Positions 1-12,546 of a DNA stretch of 64,000 nt are shown piece after piece. The stretch lies in contig JAKLKQ010000001.1 in the NCBI GenBank assembly GCA_023150555.1, forward strand, positions 124,001 to 188,000, in the 5' to 3' direction. The notes under the pieces are model-generated. The model was not told the DNA's origin, did no database searches, and worked only from the letters and a program-made list of their open reading frames with translations. Made by a program: the position numbers and the translations under genes. Source of the DNA: Planctomycetota bacterium (lineage in GTDB: Bacteria; Planctomycetota; SZUA-567; H5-PLA8). Within the stretch, counting starts at the first letter, position 1; each line of letters starts with the position of its first letter.

Positions 1-481
1 GCTTGCCCAGCTCCTGGTCGATCAGCAGCAGGCCCTGGCCGTCCTTGCCGGCGATCTTGATGCGGCGGATGCAGCGGTTGAAGAGCGCTTCCTCTTCCAG
101 CTGCTCGGTGACGAACCACTGAAGGAAGACGCGCGTGCCGGCGTGCTTCTCGGCGATGGCCAGGTCCAGCAGCTTGTTGATCTCGCTGGAGACGTTCTGT
201 TCCTGCTTCAGGCTGGCTTCGAAGACGTCGAGCGGGCTCTTGTAGGACTGGCGCGGGGCGGCGACGTCGGCAAGCTTGGCTTGGCCGCCGGCATCCTGGA
301 TGAAGTTGAAGAACTTCATCGCGTGGGTCAGCTCCTCTTTCGCCTGGATGCTGTAGAAGTTGGCGAAACCCGGCAGCTCCTCGGTCTCGAAGTGCGCCAC
401 CGCGGCGAGGTAGCTGTAGGCGCTGTGGAACTCCAGGTTCATGTGCTTGTTCAGGGCGTCGTTGAGCTTCTTGCTCAGCAT
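1..481 (-). CDS. Ferritin (C-terminus cut by window edge)
   Basis: Non-haem ferritin, an iron-storage protein that oxidises Fe(II) and stores it in a 24-subunit cytoplasmic shell. About 160 residues are visible and the frame is open at the left edge. The ferroxidase-site residues expected of bacterial ferritins are present: Glu17 in NLEFHSAY, Glu50 and His53 in AKEELTH, and Glu94 in LKQEQN. The ATG at 481 is preceded by GAGGAGA. It lies on the same strand as the bactofilin gene, but a terminator-like hairpin sits between them, so it probably has its own promoter. The family assignment is firm; the exact subclass is not. Confidence 0.93.
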   Translation of the reverse strand, partial: MLSKKLNDALNKHMNLEFHSAYSYLAAVAHFETEELPGFANFYSIQAKEELTHAMKFFNFIQDAGGQAKLADVAAPRQSYKSPLDVFEASLKQEQNVSSEINKLLDLAIAEKHAGTRVFLQWFVTEQLEEEALFNRCIRRIKIAGKDGQGLLLIDQELGK

Positions 482-578
482 GGAAGCGCTCTCCTCATGA
501 GTGTTTTTCGTGGCAGACCCAAGCTACCGGCCCCGCGCCGGAGGCGCAACCGACGTTCAACGAGACGATAGGCCCTGC

Positions 579-620
579 AAAAAAGGGAAGCGGAGGCTGC
601 CCAAAGTGGCCTGCCTCCGC
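579..620 (-). terminator. Rho-independent terminator after the bactofilin gene
   Basis: Read on the minus strand, an 8-bp GC stem (GCGGAGGC with GCCTCCGC) closes a 15-nt loop. It is followed, after TTCCC, by a run of six T. It lies about 50 bp past the bactofilin stop and before the ferritin start. Confidence 0.6.
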
Positions 621-667
621 GGAGGAGAAGCATTGAGGAAGGGCCGCGCGAAGTGCGCGGGGAAGAC

Positions 668-1108
668 TTAGTTCTTCACCAGCACACCGCCGTTGCCGTT
701 TCCGGCGCCGACGGCGGAGAGGGTGTTCAGGCGGTTGACGCTGGCGCTGGATTCGCTCTTGCTGCCGCCTTTGGCACCGACGGTGACGTTGCCGCTGAAG
801 GTAGCGCCGTCGTTGATGACGAGCTTCTTGGCGCTGAGGTCGCCGGTGACTTCGGCGCCGGCTTCGACCTGCACGCGGTCGCTGGCGGTGATGTTGCCGT
901 CGACCTTGCCCTCTATGACGACGGTGCCGGCGGTGATGTCGGCCTTGAACTGGCCGCTCTTGCCGACGAAGACTTTGCCTTCGGTCTCGACGGAGCCTTC
1001 GATCTTTCCGTCGACGCGGATGCCCTTCTCGACCTTGATCTCGCCCTTGATCTCGGCGTCCGCCCCGATGACGGTCGCGCAGTCTGCTGCCAGGTTCGCT
1101 TCGGCCAT
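668..1108 (-). CDS. Bactofilin family cytoskeletal protein
   Basis: Bactofilins polymerise without nucleotide into filaments that scaffold cell-envelope and morphogenesis proteins. The 146-residue product has the typical plan: a short polar N-terminus, a central right-handed beta-helix made of repeated G-x-I-x-G-x-V units (for example KGEIKVEKGIRVDG and IEGKVDGNITA), and a disordered Ser/Gly/Asn-rich tail. The start at MAEANL is chosen because GGAGGA lies 9 nt upstream; an in-frame ATG 13 codons earlier has no such site. It is divergent from the large kinase gene. The family is clear from the repeat pattern; its partner proteins cannot be inferred here. Confidence 0.88.
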   Translation of the reverse strand: MAEANLAADCATVIGADAEIKGEIKVEKGIRVDGKIEGSVETEGKVFVGKSGQFKADITAGTVVIEGKVDGNITASDRVQVEAGAEVTGDLSAKKLVINDGATFSGNVTVGAKGGSKSESSASVNRLNTLSAVGAGNGNGGVLVKN

Positions 1109-1415
1109 ACCCAAGTCCTCCGAGCTGCCCGCAGGCAGCAAGCCCATCCCCCCGCCGTAAATCGTTGTCCGCCCCAGACCTGCCGGGACGTTGTGGAAAG
1201 TATCGTCCGGCGGCTTCAGCGCCTTGATGCAATCCGCCCAAATTCCGGCCTCTCCAAGAGCCCCGAATCCGGCCTAATGCACCGTGCATAACCCCTTACG
1301 GAATCTGGAATTACTTGACCCGATTCGCACGACAAACCTATGGCAGTCTGTTACCATGTCACATTGTGCATTGCGGCACCCAGGAACCCAACGCGAGCAG
1401 CATCACGAGACGACA
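1109..1415. other. Intergenic region between bactofilin and kinase genes
   Basis: This is a 307-bp divergent gap with no convincing gene. It holds a small hairpin (GCTGCC/GGCAGC, 1127-1142) in the bactofilin leader and a possible rightward promoter at 1315-1344. Nothing else is recognised. Confidence 0.5.
1315..1344 (+). promoter_or_regulatory. Possible sigma70-type promoter for the kinase gene
   Basis: TTGACC at 1315-1320 is followed after 18 bp by TATGGC at 1339-1344, about 70 bp before the kinase ATG. The -10 match is only moderate. Confidence 0.35.
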
Positions 1416-5912
<4,497 letters not shown>

Positions 5913-5947
5913 TTCCTCTTTTGTAAGTTAGGCCTGTCCGCGACGGC

Positions 5948-7096
5948 TCAATTCGAGCCGCGGTAGAGCTTGCGGTGCGCATCGAGGAACCCGGCCAGCG
6001 AAAAGTCTGCCTTCACGCGTTCGCGCCCGGCCTGCCCCAGCTTCGCGCGCAGGTCCGGATCCTTGAGCAGGCGTTCGAAATTCTGCGCGATGGCACGCGC
6101 GTCGTCCGGAGGCGCCAGCAGGCCGCTCTCGCCGCCGCACACCAGGTCGGCGCTGCCTGCCACCGCCGTCGCCGCCACCGGCACGCCCCAGGCCATGGCC
6201 TCCAGCAGCGCGTACGGCAGGCCCTCGTAGTGGCTTGTCATCGCCGCGACATCGAAGGCCGCGCAGAGTTCCGCCGCGTCGGACACATGGCCGAGCAGCT
6301 TCAGCCTCGTCTCGTTCAACCCCAACGCCGCCGCGCGTGCCTGCAGGCCGCCTCGCAGCGGGCCTTCGCCCGCGACGACGAAGAGCGCGTTCGGTACCGC
6401 CTTAACGGCGCGCGCCGCAGCCTCGACAAAGACGTCCACGCTCTTCTGCGGCGCCAGTCGCGCGCACATTCCCACGATGAGCCCCTCCGCCGGCAGGCCG
6501 TGCTTGGCCCGCAGCGCGCTGCGCGCTTCGGCGGACAGCGGCTCGGGCACGGCGACACCGTTGGGAATCACCAGCAGGCGTTCGGGTGCAACCAGGCGCA
6601 CGCACAGCGCTTCCTCGCGCTGGCTCTCGCCGACGCAGACGATGGTATCGCAGCGTTGCGCGGCGTAGCGTTCGAGCAGCAGGAAGAAGGCGCCCGCGAG
6701 CCCGCCGCGCGACTGGAAAGGAAAGACGTGCGGCGTGTGCAGGATGCGCGGCACCTTCACGGCGCGCGCGGCCAGCCGGCCCAGGAAACCGGACTTGCTG
6801 CCGTGCGTGTGCACAATCTGCGGCGCGATCTCACGCAGGCGGCCCCTGATGGACGCGTACGCGGCGCGGTCGGGCGAAAAGCGGATCTCGCGCTGGAGTT
6901 CGGGCAGAATCTCGGCCTTCACGCCGCGCGCGCGCCAGGCCTCGACCTCTTCCTTGAAGCCGGGCTCGCCGCGGTCACCCAGCAGCGCATGGACTTCGAG
7001 GCCTTCCTCGGGACGCGCGAAGCACTCGATCAGCAGGCGCAGGTGCTTGCGCACGCCGCCGGAGGTGGCTTCGCAGATGTAGCAGAGGCGCGTCAT
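5948..7096 (-). CDS. Glycosyltransferase family 4
   Basis: GT-B fold retaining glycosyltransferase of 382 residues that would transfer a sugar from a nucleotide-sugar donor to a polysaccharide or lipid acceptor at the inner face of the membrane. It has an N-terminal acceptor domain with the HTHGSKSG signature and a C-terminal donor domain beginning at GMCARLAPQKS. The GT4 motif EGLPYALLEAMAWG provides the paired glutamates that bind the donor nucleotide. It converges on the kinase gene with a 35-bp gap and lies 90 bp after dapB. The sugar and acceptor cannot be deduced. The family call is firm. Confidence 0.9.
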   Translation of the reverse strand: MTRLCYICEATSGGVRKHLRLLIECFARPEEGLEVHALLGDRGEPGFKEEVEAWRARGVKAEILPELQREIRFSPDRAAYASIRGRLREIAPQIVHTHGSKSGFLGRLAARAVKVPRILHTPHVFPFQSRGGLAGAFFLLLERYAAQRCDTIVCVGESQREEALCVRLVAPERLLVIPNGVAVPEPLSAEARSALRAKHGLPAEGLIVGMCARLAPQKSVDVFVEAAARAVKAVPNALFVVAGEGPLRGGLQARAAALGLNETRLKLLGHVSDAAELCAAFDVAAMTSHYEGLPYALLEAMAWGVPVAATAVAGSADLVCGGESGLLAPPDDARAIAQNFERLLKDPDLRAKLGQAGRERVKADFSLAGFLDAHRKLYRGSN

Positions 7097-7186
7097 GGCG
7101 TACCCGGCCGCGTCGGCGTTGGAAGCTGCCCGTGCAGTTTAACCGATGCCGCGCCGGGCGGGTCAACGAAAGGACGGCAGCGGCGG

Positions 7187-7996
7187 TTACTCGAAGCCGA
7201 GCACCTGCGCCATGGAGTACATGCCGGGGGCCTTCTTGTTCTGGACCAGCCACTTGGCCGCGCGCAGCGCGCCGCGGGCGAAGGTGTCGCGCGACGAGGC
7301 CTTGTGCGTCAGTTCCAGGCGCTCGCCGCCGATGGCGAAGTACGCGGTGTGCTCGCCGACGACGTCGCCCATGCGCAGCGCGTGGATGGCGATCTCGCCC
7401 TTGGGGCGCTTGCCCGTTTGGCCGTGGCGTCCGTAGACGGCGTCTTTCTTGAGGTCCTTGTTCAGAGCCTTGGCGATGTGCTCGGCCAGGCCCAGCGCGG
7501 TGCCGCTGGGGGCGTCGACCTTCTGGTCGTGGTGCGCCTCGACGATCTCGATCTCGTAGTCCGGCCCCAGGGTCTTCGCGACGCTGGCTGCGGCTTTGAA
7601 GAGCACGTTCACGCCGACGGAAAAGTTCGGCGCGTGGATGACGGGCACCTTCTTGGCGCAGGCGGCGATCGCCGCCTTCTGCTTCTCGTCCAGGCCCGTC
7701 GTGCCGATGACCAGGGCCTTGCCCTGTTCGGCGGCGGCCTGTGCGTTGGCGACGCAGCCTTCGGGGAGCGTGAAGTCGATCACCGCGTCGAAGGCGCAGT
7801 TGGGGCAGATGCTGCGCGCGACCTTGACGCCGCTCTCGCCCAGACCGCTGAGCATGCCCAAGTCCTTGCCGATCCAGGCGTGGCCGCTGTGCTCGAGCGC
7901 ATAGGCGACCTCGAGTTCGGGGTCTTCGTGCGCCAGCGCGACCAGGCGCTGGCCCATGCGCCCCGCGGCGCCGGCGATGCAGAGTTGGATGGGCAT
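7187..7996 (-). CDS. dapB: 4-hydroxy-tetrahydrodipicolinate reductase
   Basis: DapB reduces hydroxy-tetrahydrodipicolinate with NAD(P)H in the cytoplasmic lysine and diaminopimelate pathway, which supplies peptidoglycan precursor. The 269-residue length is normal. The dinucleotide-binding GAAGRMG lies at residues 8-14, and the catalytic signature HHDQKVDAPSGTA is intact in mid-protein. An internal IGTTGL segment matches the family. It sits 43 bp behind thrC on the same strand, so both aspartate-family genes are probably co-transcribed. No odd features are seen. Confidence 0.96.
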   Translation of the reverse strand: MPIQLCIAGAAGRMGQRLVALAHEDPELEVAYALEHSGHAWIGKDLGMLSGLGESGVKVARSICPNCAFDAVIDFTLPEGCVANAQAAAEQGKALVIGTTGLDEKQKAAIAACAKKVPVIHAPNFSVGVNVLFKAAASVAKTLGPDYEIEIVEAHHDQKVDAPSGTALGLAEHIAKALNKDLKKDAVYGRHGQTGKRPKGEIAIHALRMGDVVGEHTAYFAIGGERLELTHKASSRDTFARGALRAAKWLVQNKKAPGMYSMAQVLGFE

Positions 7997-8039
7997 GAGC
8001 TATTTCTCCGTCTTTTTTCCGTCTCAATCCAGAACCGGA

Positions 8040-9482
8040 TCACGCGTCCCAGCTTCCGTGGGCGCCTTCGCCCAACACGCGCAGGATCTCATTGAGGTCG
8101 TTCTTCACCTGCACGGGGTAGTTGGCGAGCTTGTTCGTCGTCACGCCGTCGTAGCGCGCGAACTCGTGCTTGAAGTCCTCGCCGTGCAGGCTGTGGTAGC
8201 CCACGGTCACGTCGCTGGCCTTCAGGTGGTGGCCGGTGACGATGCAGACGACGCGTTCGCCCTTGGAGATCACGCCGTCGGCAACGAGGCGCTTCAATCC
8301 CGCGACGCCGGCCGCGCTGGCGGGTTCGCAGCCCAGACCGCCGCGCCCGACGATGGCCTTCGCGTCGAGGATCTCCTGGTCGCTGCACGACAGCACCACG
8401 CCGTTCATCCACTCCAGCGCGCGCAGGCACTTGGGCAGGTTGACCGGGCGGTTGATCTCGATGGCGCTGGCGATGGTGTTGGCCTCGCGCTTCTCCTTGT
8501 CCATCTGCGCATAGAATTTCTTCACCAGGTCCTTGTCGTACTTGCCGCCGTTCCAGCGCAGGCCCTGCTCGTTGTAGAGCCGCTGCAGCGTGTCGGCGCC
8601 GCGCGCGACCACGACGGCCAGCCGCGGCAGGCGCGGGATCAGGCCCAGCGCCTTCAGTTCCTGAAAGGCCTTGCCGAACGCCGAGCTGTTGCCCAGATTT
8701 CCGCCGGGAACGACGATCCAGTCGGGGACGTCCCACTCCAGCGCCTCGAGCACCCGGTACATGATCGTCTTCTGCCCTTCGAGGCGGAAGGGGTTGACCG
8801 AGTTCACCAGGTAGATGCCCAGCGCCTTGGTGACTTCCTGCACGCGCTTCATGGCGTCGTCGAAGCGGCCCATGATCTGCACGGTCTTGGCGCCGTAGTC
8901 CAGGCCCTGGCTGAGCTTGCCCAGCGCGATGCGTCCCGAACCGACGAAGACGACGGCTTCCATGCGCTGGTCGGGCCCCAGCGCGGCGCTGGCGGCGGCG
9001 TAGGCGGCCAGGCTGGAGCTGGTGTTGCCGGTGCTGGCGCAGGCGGCGCGGTGCGCGCCGACGGTGCGCGCGTGAGTGAAGGCCGCCGACATGCCGTTGT
9101 CCTTGAAGCTGCCGGACGGGTTGAGGCCTTCGTACTGCAGGAAGACCTCCTTCGCATGCAGCCCCACGTAGCGCGCGACCTCGGGCTCGGGGCGCAGCTG
9201 CGTCTGCCCCTCGCCGATGGTCAGCACCTTGTCGTCGGGCGCAATGTTGAGCAGTTCCTTGAAGCGCCAGACGCCGCTGTAGTGCAGCGGGTACCGGCGC
9301 GTCGCGTACTTGCGCTCGAAGGCGCTGAGTTTCTGCGGGACGGTCTGGCGGTTCCAGTCGTAGGCCACGTCGAGCAATTCGCCGCACTGCCCGCACACGG
9401 TGCGGACTTCGGAGAGCGCGTAGGTCGCCCCGCAGGCGGGGTCGATGCAGCGCTGGAAAGCGGCTTCGGCCGGCGCGTTCAT
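8040..9482 (-). CDS. thrC: Threonine synthase
   Basis: This PLP enzyme converts O-phosphohomoserine to threonine. The 480-residue product starts with a four-cysteine zinc-ribbon-like module (Cys12, Cys17, Cys30, Cys33), which occurs in some ThrC proteins. The fold II PLP domain follows: Lys127 in [10 protein letters not shown] is the expected Schiff-base lysine, STGNTSSS binds substrate phosphate, and VPGGNLGNS is the glycine loop for cofactor phosphate. It is the first gene of the thrC-dapB pair. The assignment over other fold II enzymes rests on the whole-protein pattern and the aspartate-family neighbour. Confidence 0.94.
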   Translation of the reverse strand: MNAPAEAAFQRCIDPACGATYALSEVRTVCGQCGELLDVAYDWNRQTVPQKLSAFERKYATRRYPLHYSGVWRFKELLNIAPDDKVLTIGEGQTQLRPEPEVARYVGLHAKEVFLQYEGLNPSGSFKDNGMSAAFTHARTVGAHRAACASTGNTSSSLAAYAAASAALGPDQRMEAVVFVGSGRIALGKLSQGLDYGAKTVQIMGRFDDAMKRVQEVTKALGIYLVNSVNPFRLEGQKTIMYRVLEALEWDVPDWIVVPGGNLGNSSAFGKAFQELKALGLIPRLPRLAVVVARGADTLQRLYNEQGLRWNGGKYDKDLVKKFYAQMDKEKREANTIASAIEINRPVNLPKCLRALEWMNGVVLSCSDQEILDAKAIVGRGGLGCEPASAAGVAGLKRLVADGVISKGERVVCIVTGHHLKASDVTVGYHSLHGEDFKHEFARYDGVTTNKLANYPVQVKNDLNEILRVLGEGAHGSWDA

Positions 9483-9522
9483 AGGCGGACCAATCTACCC
9501 GGTGGGGAGGCTCCGTTCCACG

Positions 9523-10230
9523 TCAGCCGACGAAGATGTCGTAGAGCGCGTGGCCGGCGGCGGCCACGCCGAAGTTGCGCCAGACGAAGATGGCCGAGAA
9601 GTACACTCCCGCGAAGGCCCGCGGGACGAACGTGCGCCAATCGAACTCCTCGGGGCCGATGTAGTGGAAGACCGAAAAGAGCGCCGCGCCGATCACCACC
9701 GTCCACACCGCGGCGGCGAACTCGTCGAAATGGAACACCTTGGTGAACAGCAGCAGCAGCAGGCCCAGCAGGAAGACGCGGAAGACCAGCTCCTCGTACA
9801 CGCCAGCCCCGCAGTACAGCACCACGTTCTGCGCGCGGTCGGCGAAGGACGCGGCCAGCGTGACGGCCGCCGAACCGGGCAGCGCGCGCGGCGCGGGCAT
9901 CAGGCGCATCAGCTGGATCAGCACCACGGCCACGACGACGCTCTCGACGAACATCGCCGCCAGCTTGGGGCCTTCGACCGCCCACTTGGCCTTGGTGCGG
10001 TACTGCCACCAGACGAAGCAGCCCACCAGCACGAACGCGCCGGCCAGCGAGGTATGGATCGAGAACACGGAGAGCAGCTTGATGATCAGGTAGTCCGCGC
10101 CGTTGAGGATGCGCTGGCCGAAGACCAGCGTGCCGACGTGGTAGACAATGAAGAACGGCAGCACCAGCGCCGCCGAGTAGACCGGACGCCGGGTCTCTTC
10201 CCAGTAGTTCTTCAGGGCGGAACCGGACAC
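9523..10230 (-). CDS. CPBP-family intramembrane metalloprotease
   Basis: A 235-residue polytopic membrane protein with about six to seven hydrophobic segments. The three CPBP/Abi motifs are visible: the di-glutamate EELVFR, FHYIGPEE with a histidine, and the C-terminal GHALYD. These residues form the metal site in the Rce1/CPBP superfamily, which cleaves membrane-embedded substrates. It lies 12 bp downstream of the FHA gene and 40 bp upstream of thrC, on the same strand. The substrate is unknown. Confidence 0.85.
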   Translation of the reverse strand: MSGSALKNYWEETRRPVYSAALVLPFFIVYHVGTLVFGQRILNGADYLIIKLLSVFSIHTSLAGAFVLVGCFVWWQYRTKAKWAVEGPKLAAMFVESVVVAVVLIQLMRLMPAPRALPGSAAVTLAASFADRAQNVVLYCGAGVYEELVFRVFLLGLLLLLFTKVFHFDEFAAAVWTVVIGAALFSVFHYIGPEEFDWRTFVPRAFAGVYFSAIFVWRNFGVAAAGHALYDIFVG

Positions 10231-10242
10231 GATGGCGAGCGG

Positions 10243-11313
10243 CTAGCTGGGGCCGCTCTCGCCGATCTCGATAAGGTCTTCGTCCTCATCGAAGGGCGAG
10301 GCGGTGGACTTGGGCGGGGCCTTGCGCGGCGCGGCCTTGGCGCCCTCGCTGCTCTCCTCGAAGTCGTCGCCCAGCATGTTCTTCACGGCCTTGCGGCTGA
10401 CGGGCGCCGGCGGCGGGCGGCGGCTCGGGCGCTGGCCGGGCTGGATGGGATCGTTGCGGCGCGTCGAACCCGCCGCCATGCCCGAGATGACCTTGCGCTT
10501 GGTATCCTCGAAGTCCACGGCGTTGTTCACCGCCTCGGTGGCTTCCTCGACTACGATCTCCTCGACTTCGCCCAGCCCCTTCAGGATCTCGTCGATGTCC
10601 TGGCTGGCGTCCTTGGGCGGTCTGGTGGGTTTGGGGCCGACGGTCACGCCCTTCTTGATGCAATCCTTGCAGAAGAGTTCGTCGCCGATCTCCTTGGCCT
10701 CGCCCAGGTCCAGGTCCACGGACGGGATGCTGCCGTTGCAGCGGTCGCAGAAGAGCAGCTTCGGCGGCGGCGCGGATTCCACCGGCGACGGAGGCGCAGC
10801 GCCCGGTTCGGGCGGCAGCGGCCGGACCATCTCGGCCAGCGCTTCCTCCAGCGTCTGCGGGACGGCGGGTTTCTCGTTGGTCGTCAGCGCCCGCTGGCCC
10901 GGCAGGAAGGTGGGCTGGTTGGCGACCTGCGCGTCGACCATGGGCTCGAGCGCGTTCGAGACCACCGTGCCGTCGGAGTCCTTCTCGACGGCGGGCTTGG
11001 TGTCCTGGTCCGAGACGTCGGTCTCGCACTGGAATTCCATCTCGGTGTCGCCGACCTGCACGCGGTCGAAGTTCGTCAGCGGGGCTTCGCCGACGAGGCG
11101 CTGCCCGTTCAGGTAGGTGCCGTTGGTGCTGCCGAGGTCGCGGACCAGCCAGCCGGTGGGCGTCTGCTCGAGCTGGGCGTGCCTGCGCGAGAGCTTAAGG
11201 TCCGGCAGCGGAAGCTCGAGGTCCCGGTTGCGGCCCACGGTGATCGTCTTGCCGGCAGGGACCGTAAAGGTCTTGCCGGCGTAGGATCCGTTCTTGAAAA
11301 CCAGCTTGGCCAC
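10243..11313 (-). CDS. FHA-domain protein with zinc-ribbon-like motif
   Basis: A 356-residue soluble protein. Residues about 20-95 form a forkhead-associated domain with the phosphothreonine-binding pattern: GRNRDLELPL, then LSRRHAQL, then GSTNGTYLNG. A long polar linker follows, then two Cys pairs (CDRCNG and CKDC) near residues 195-225 that resemble a zinc ribbon, and a charged disordered tail. It has no membrane segment. FHA domains read phosphothreonine marks, and two Hanks-type kinases lie in this window, so it may be a reader in that signalling; this is inference. Confidence 0.87.
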   Translation of the reverse strand: MAKLVFKNGSYAGKTFTVPAGKTITVGRNRDLELPLPDLKLSRRHAQLEQTPTGWLVRDLGSTNGTYLNGQRLVGEAPLTNFDRVQVGDTEMEFQCETDVSDQDTKPAVEKDSDGTVVSNALEPMVDAQVANQPTFLPGQRALTTNEKPAVPQTLEEALAEMVRPLPPEPGAAPPSPVESAPPPKLLFCDRCNGSIPSVDLDLGEAKEIGDELFCKDCIKKGVTVGPKPTRPPKDASQDIDEILKGLGEVEEIVVEEATEAVNNAVDFEDTKRKVISGMAAGSTRRNDPIQPGQRPSRRPPPAPVSRKAVKNMLGDDFEESSEGAKAAPRKAPPKSTASPFDEDEDLIEIGESGPS

Positions 11314-11405
11314 GTCCCGTGCCTTCCCCCGAACTGGCGTCCGGAAACAACATTCCCTAAGGTCAAGGTATTATCGCGCCTTACAACTGTCAAGAAAGGC
11401 CTACC

Positions 11406-12437
11406 CTAATCTTGCCCGGCCGCGAAGGCCCCTTCGGCCTCGGCCCAGATGGCCGGATCGACCCGCAGACCTTCTTTGAGCGCCTTTCGGCGGTGCGCGA
11501 AGGCGCGTTCGCCCGGCAATCGCGGGGTTTCCTGCCCCGGACGAGGTGCCAGCCCGTGGATGCGCTCGGCGACGGCCTTCATTCCGGCGGCGTATTCATT
11601 CTCGCCGGCGAACGCGCCGGGCTTAAGGGCCACGAAAAGGTGTCCGTAGTCGGAAACCTGCTTGGGAAACGGCGGTGCGCCGACCAGCACCGAACAGAGC
11701 AGTTCGACGGCCAGCCCCAGCGCCGCGCCCTTGCCTTCGCCCACCGGCCCGCCCATCGGCAACACCGTCGCGACCTGCGACGCATCCGTCGTGACGCGGC
11801 CCGCAGCGTCCAGCGCGACGCCCTCGGGCAGCGACTTGCCCGCCCGCGCGCGCAGGTTGATCTCGCCGTAGTTGATCGCGCTGGTCGCCAGGTCGATCAC
11901 GACCGGATCGCCGTCCGGCCCGGCGGCCGGAAAGCCCCACGCCAGCGGGTTGGTTCCCAGCACCGCCTCGTTGCTGCCGAAGGCCGCCACCGAGGGCAGG
12001 CACTGCGTGGCGTTGAAGCCCACCAGCCCCGCGCAGGCCAGCTTCCAGCTCCAGTAGCCCAGCATCCCGTTGTGTGCGCTGTGCCGGCAGGAGACCACGC
12101 CGACGCCGCAGGCGCGGGCCTTCTCGGCCGCCACTTTCACTGCCAGCGCCGATACTGCGTAGCCCAGGCTGCCCGAACCGTCGATGCGCGCGAAGTGCGA
12201 TCCCTCGGCCTCGATCTTCGGAAATCCGGTCAGGCCGCGCCGCACGGCCTTGACCACGCCGGGCACGCGCATGAAGCCGTGGGTCGGCCGGCCCCATAAC
12301 TCGGCTTCCAGCAGCGGATCGACGACGTTTTCGGCCAGTTCGCGGGCCAGGCCCAGGGTTTCGAAGCGGGCCAGCAGGTCGTCGCGCCAGGCCTGGGCCG
12401 GGCGGAGAAGGGATTCGGAAGCGGGCATAAAGGGCAT
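11406..12437 (-). CDS. Ldh-family NAD(P)-dependent 2-hydroxyacid dehydrogenase
   Basis: A member of the malate/L-lactate/ureidoglycolate dehydrogenase family, which is unrelated to classic lactate dehydrogenase and oxidises 2-hydroxyacids with NAD(P). The 343-residue product shows the family signatures ELWGRPTHG, a catalytic-site histidine in SCRHSAHNG, the LGTNPLAWGFP motif and PMGGPVGEGKG near the C-terminus. The substrate cannot be read from sequence. It diverges from the acidic membrane protein across a 109-bp gap. Confidence 0.9.
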   Translation of the reverse strand: MPFMPASESLLRPAQAWRDDLLARFETLGLARELAENVVDPLLEAELWGRPTHGFMRVPGVVKAVRRGLTGFPKIEAEGSHFARIDGSGSLGYAVSALAVKVAAEKARACGVGVVSCRHSAHNGMLGYWSWKLACAGLVGFNATQCLPSVAAFGSNEAVLGTNPLAWGFPAAGPDGDPVVIDLATSAINYGEINLRARAGKSLPEGVALDAAGRVTTDASQVATVLPMGGPVGEGKGAALGLAVELLCSVLVGAPPFPKQVSDYGHLFVALKPGAFAGENEYAAGMKAVAERIHGLAPRPGQETPRLPGERAFAHRRKALKEGLRVDPAIWAEAEGAFAAGQD

Positions 12438-12480
12438 GCTACAGCCAGGCCGGACGAGGGGAAAGTGCGGCGAAGGTGAA

Positions 12481-12509
12481 TTGACCCCAACGCCTGTACC
12501 TGCTTATAC
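12481..12509 (+). promoter_or_regulatory. Sigma70-type promoter of the acidic protein gene
   Basis: TTGACC at 12481-12486 and TTATAC at 12504-12509 are separated by exactly 17 bp. This places a transcription start about 30 bp before the ATG at 12547. It is the best housekeeping-type promoter seen in the window. Confidence 0.65.
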
Positions 12510-12546
12510 TTGGCGCGTCAATGACCACGTCCTCGGGGGGCCGGCC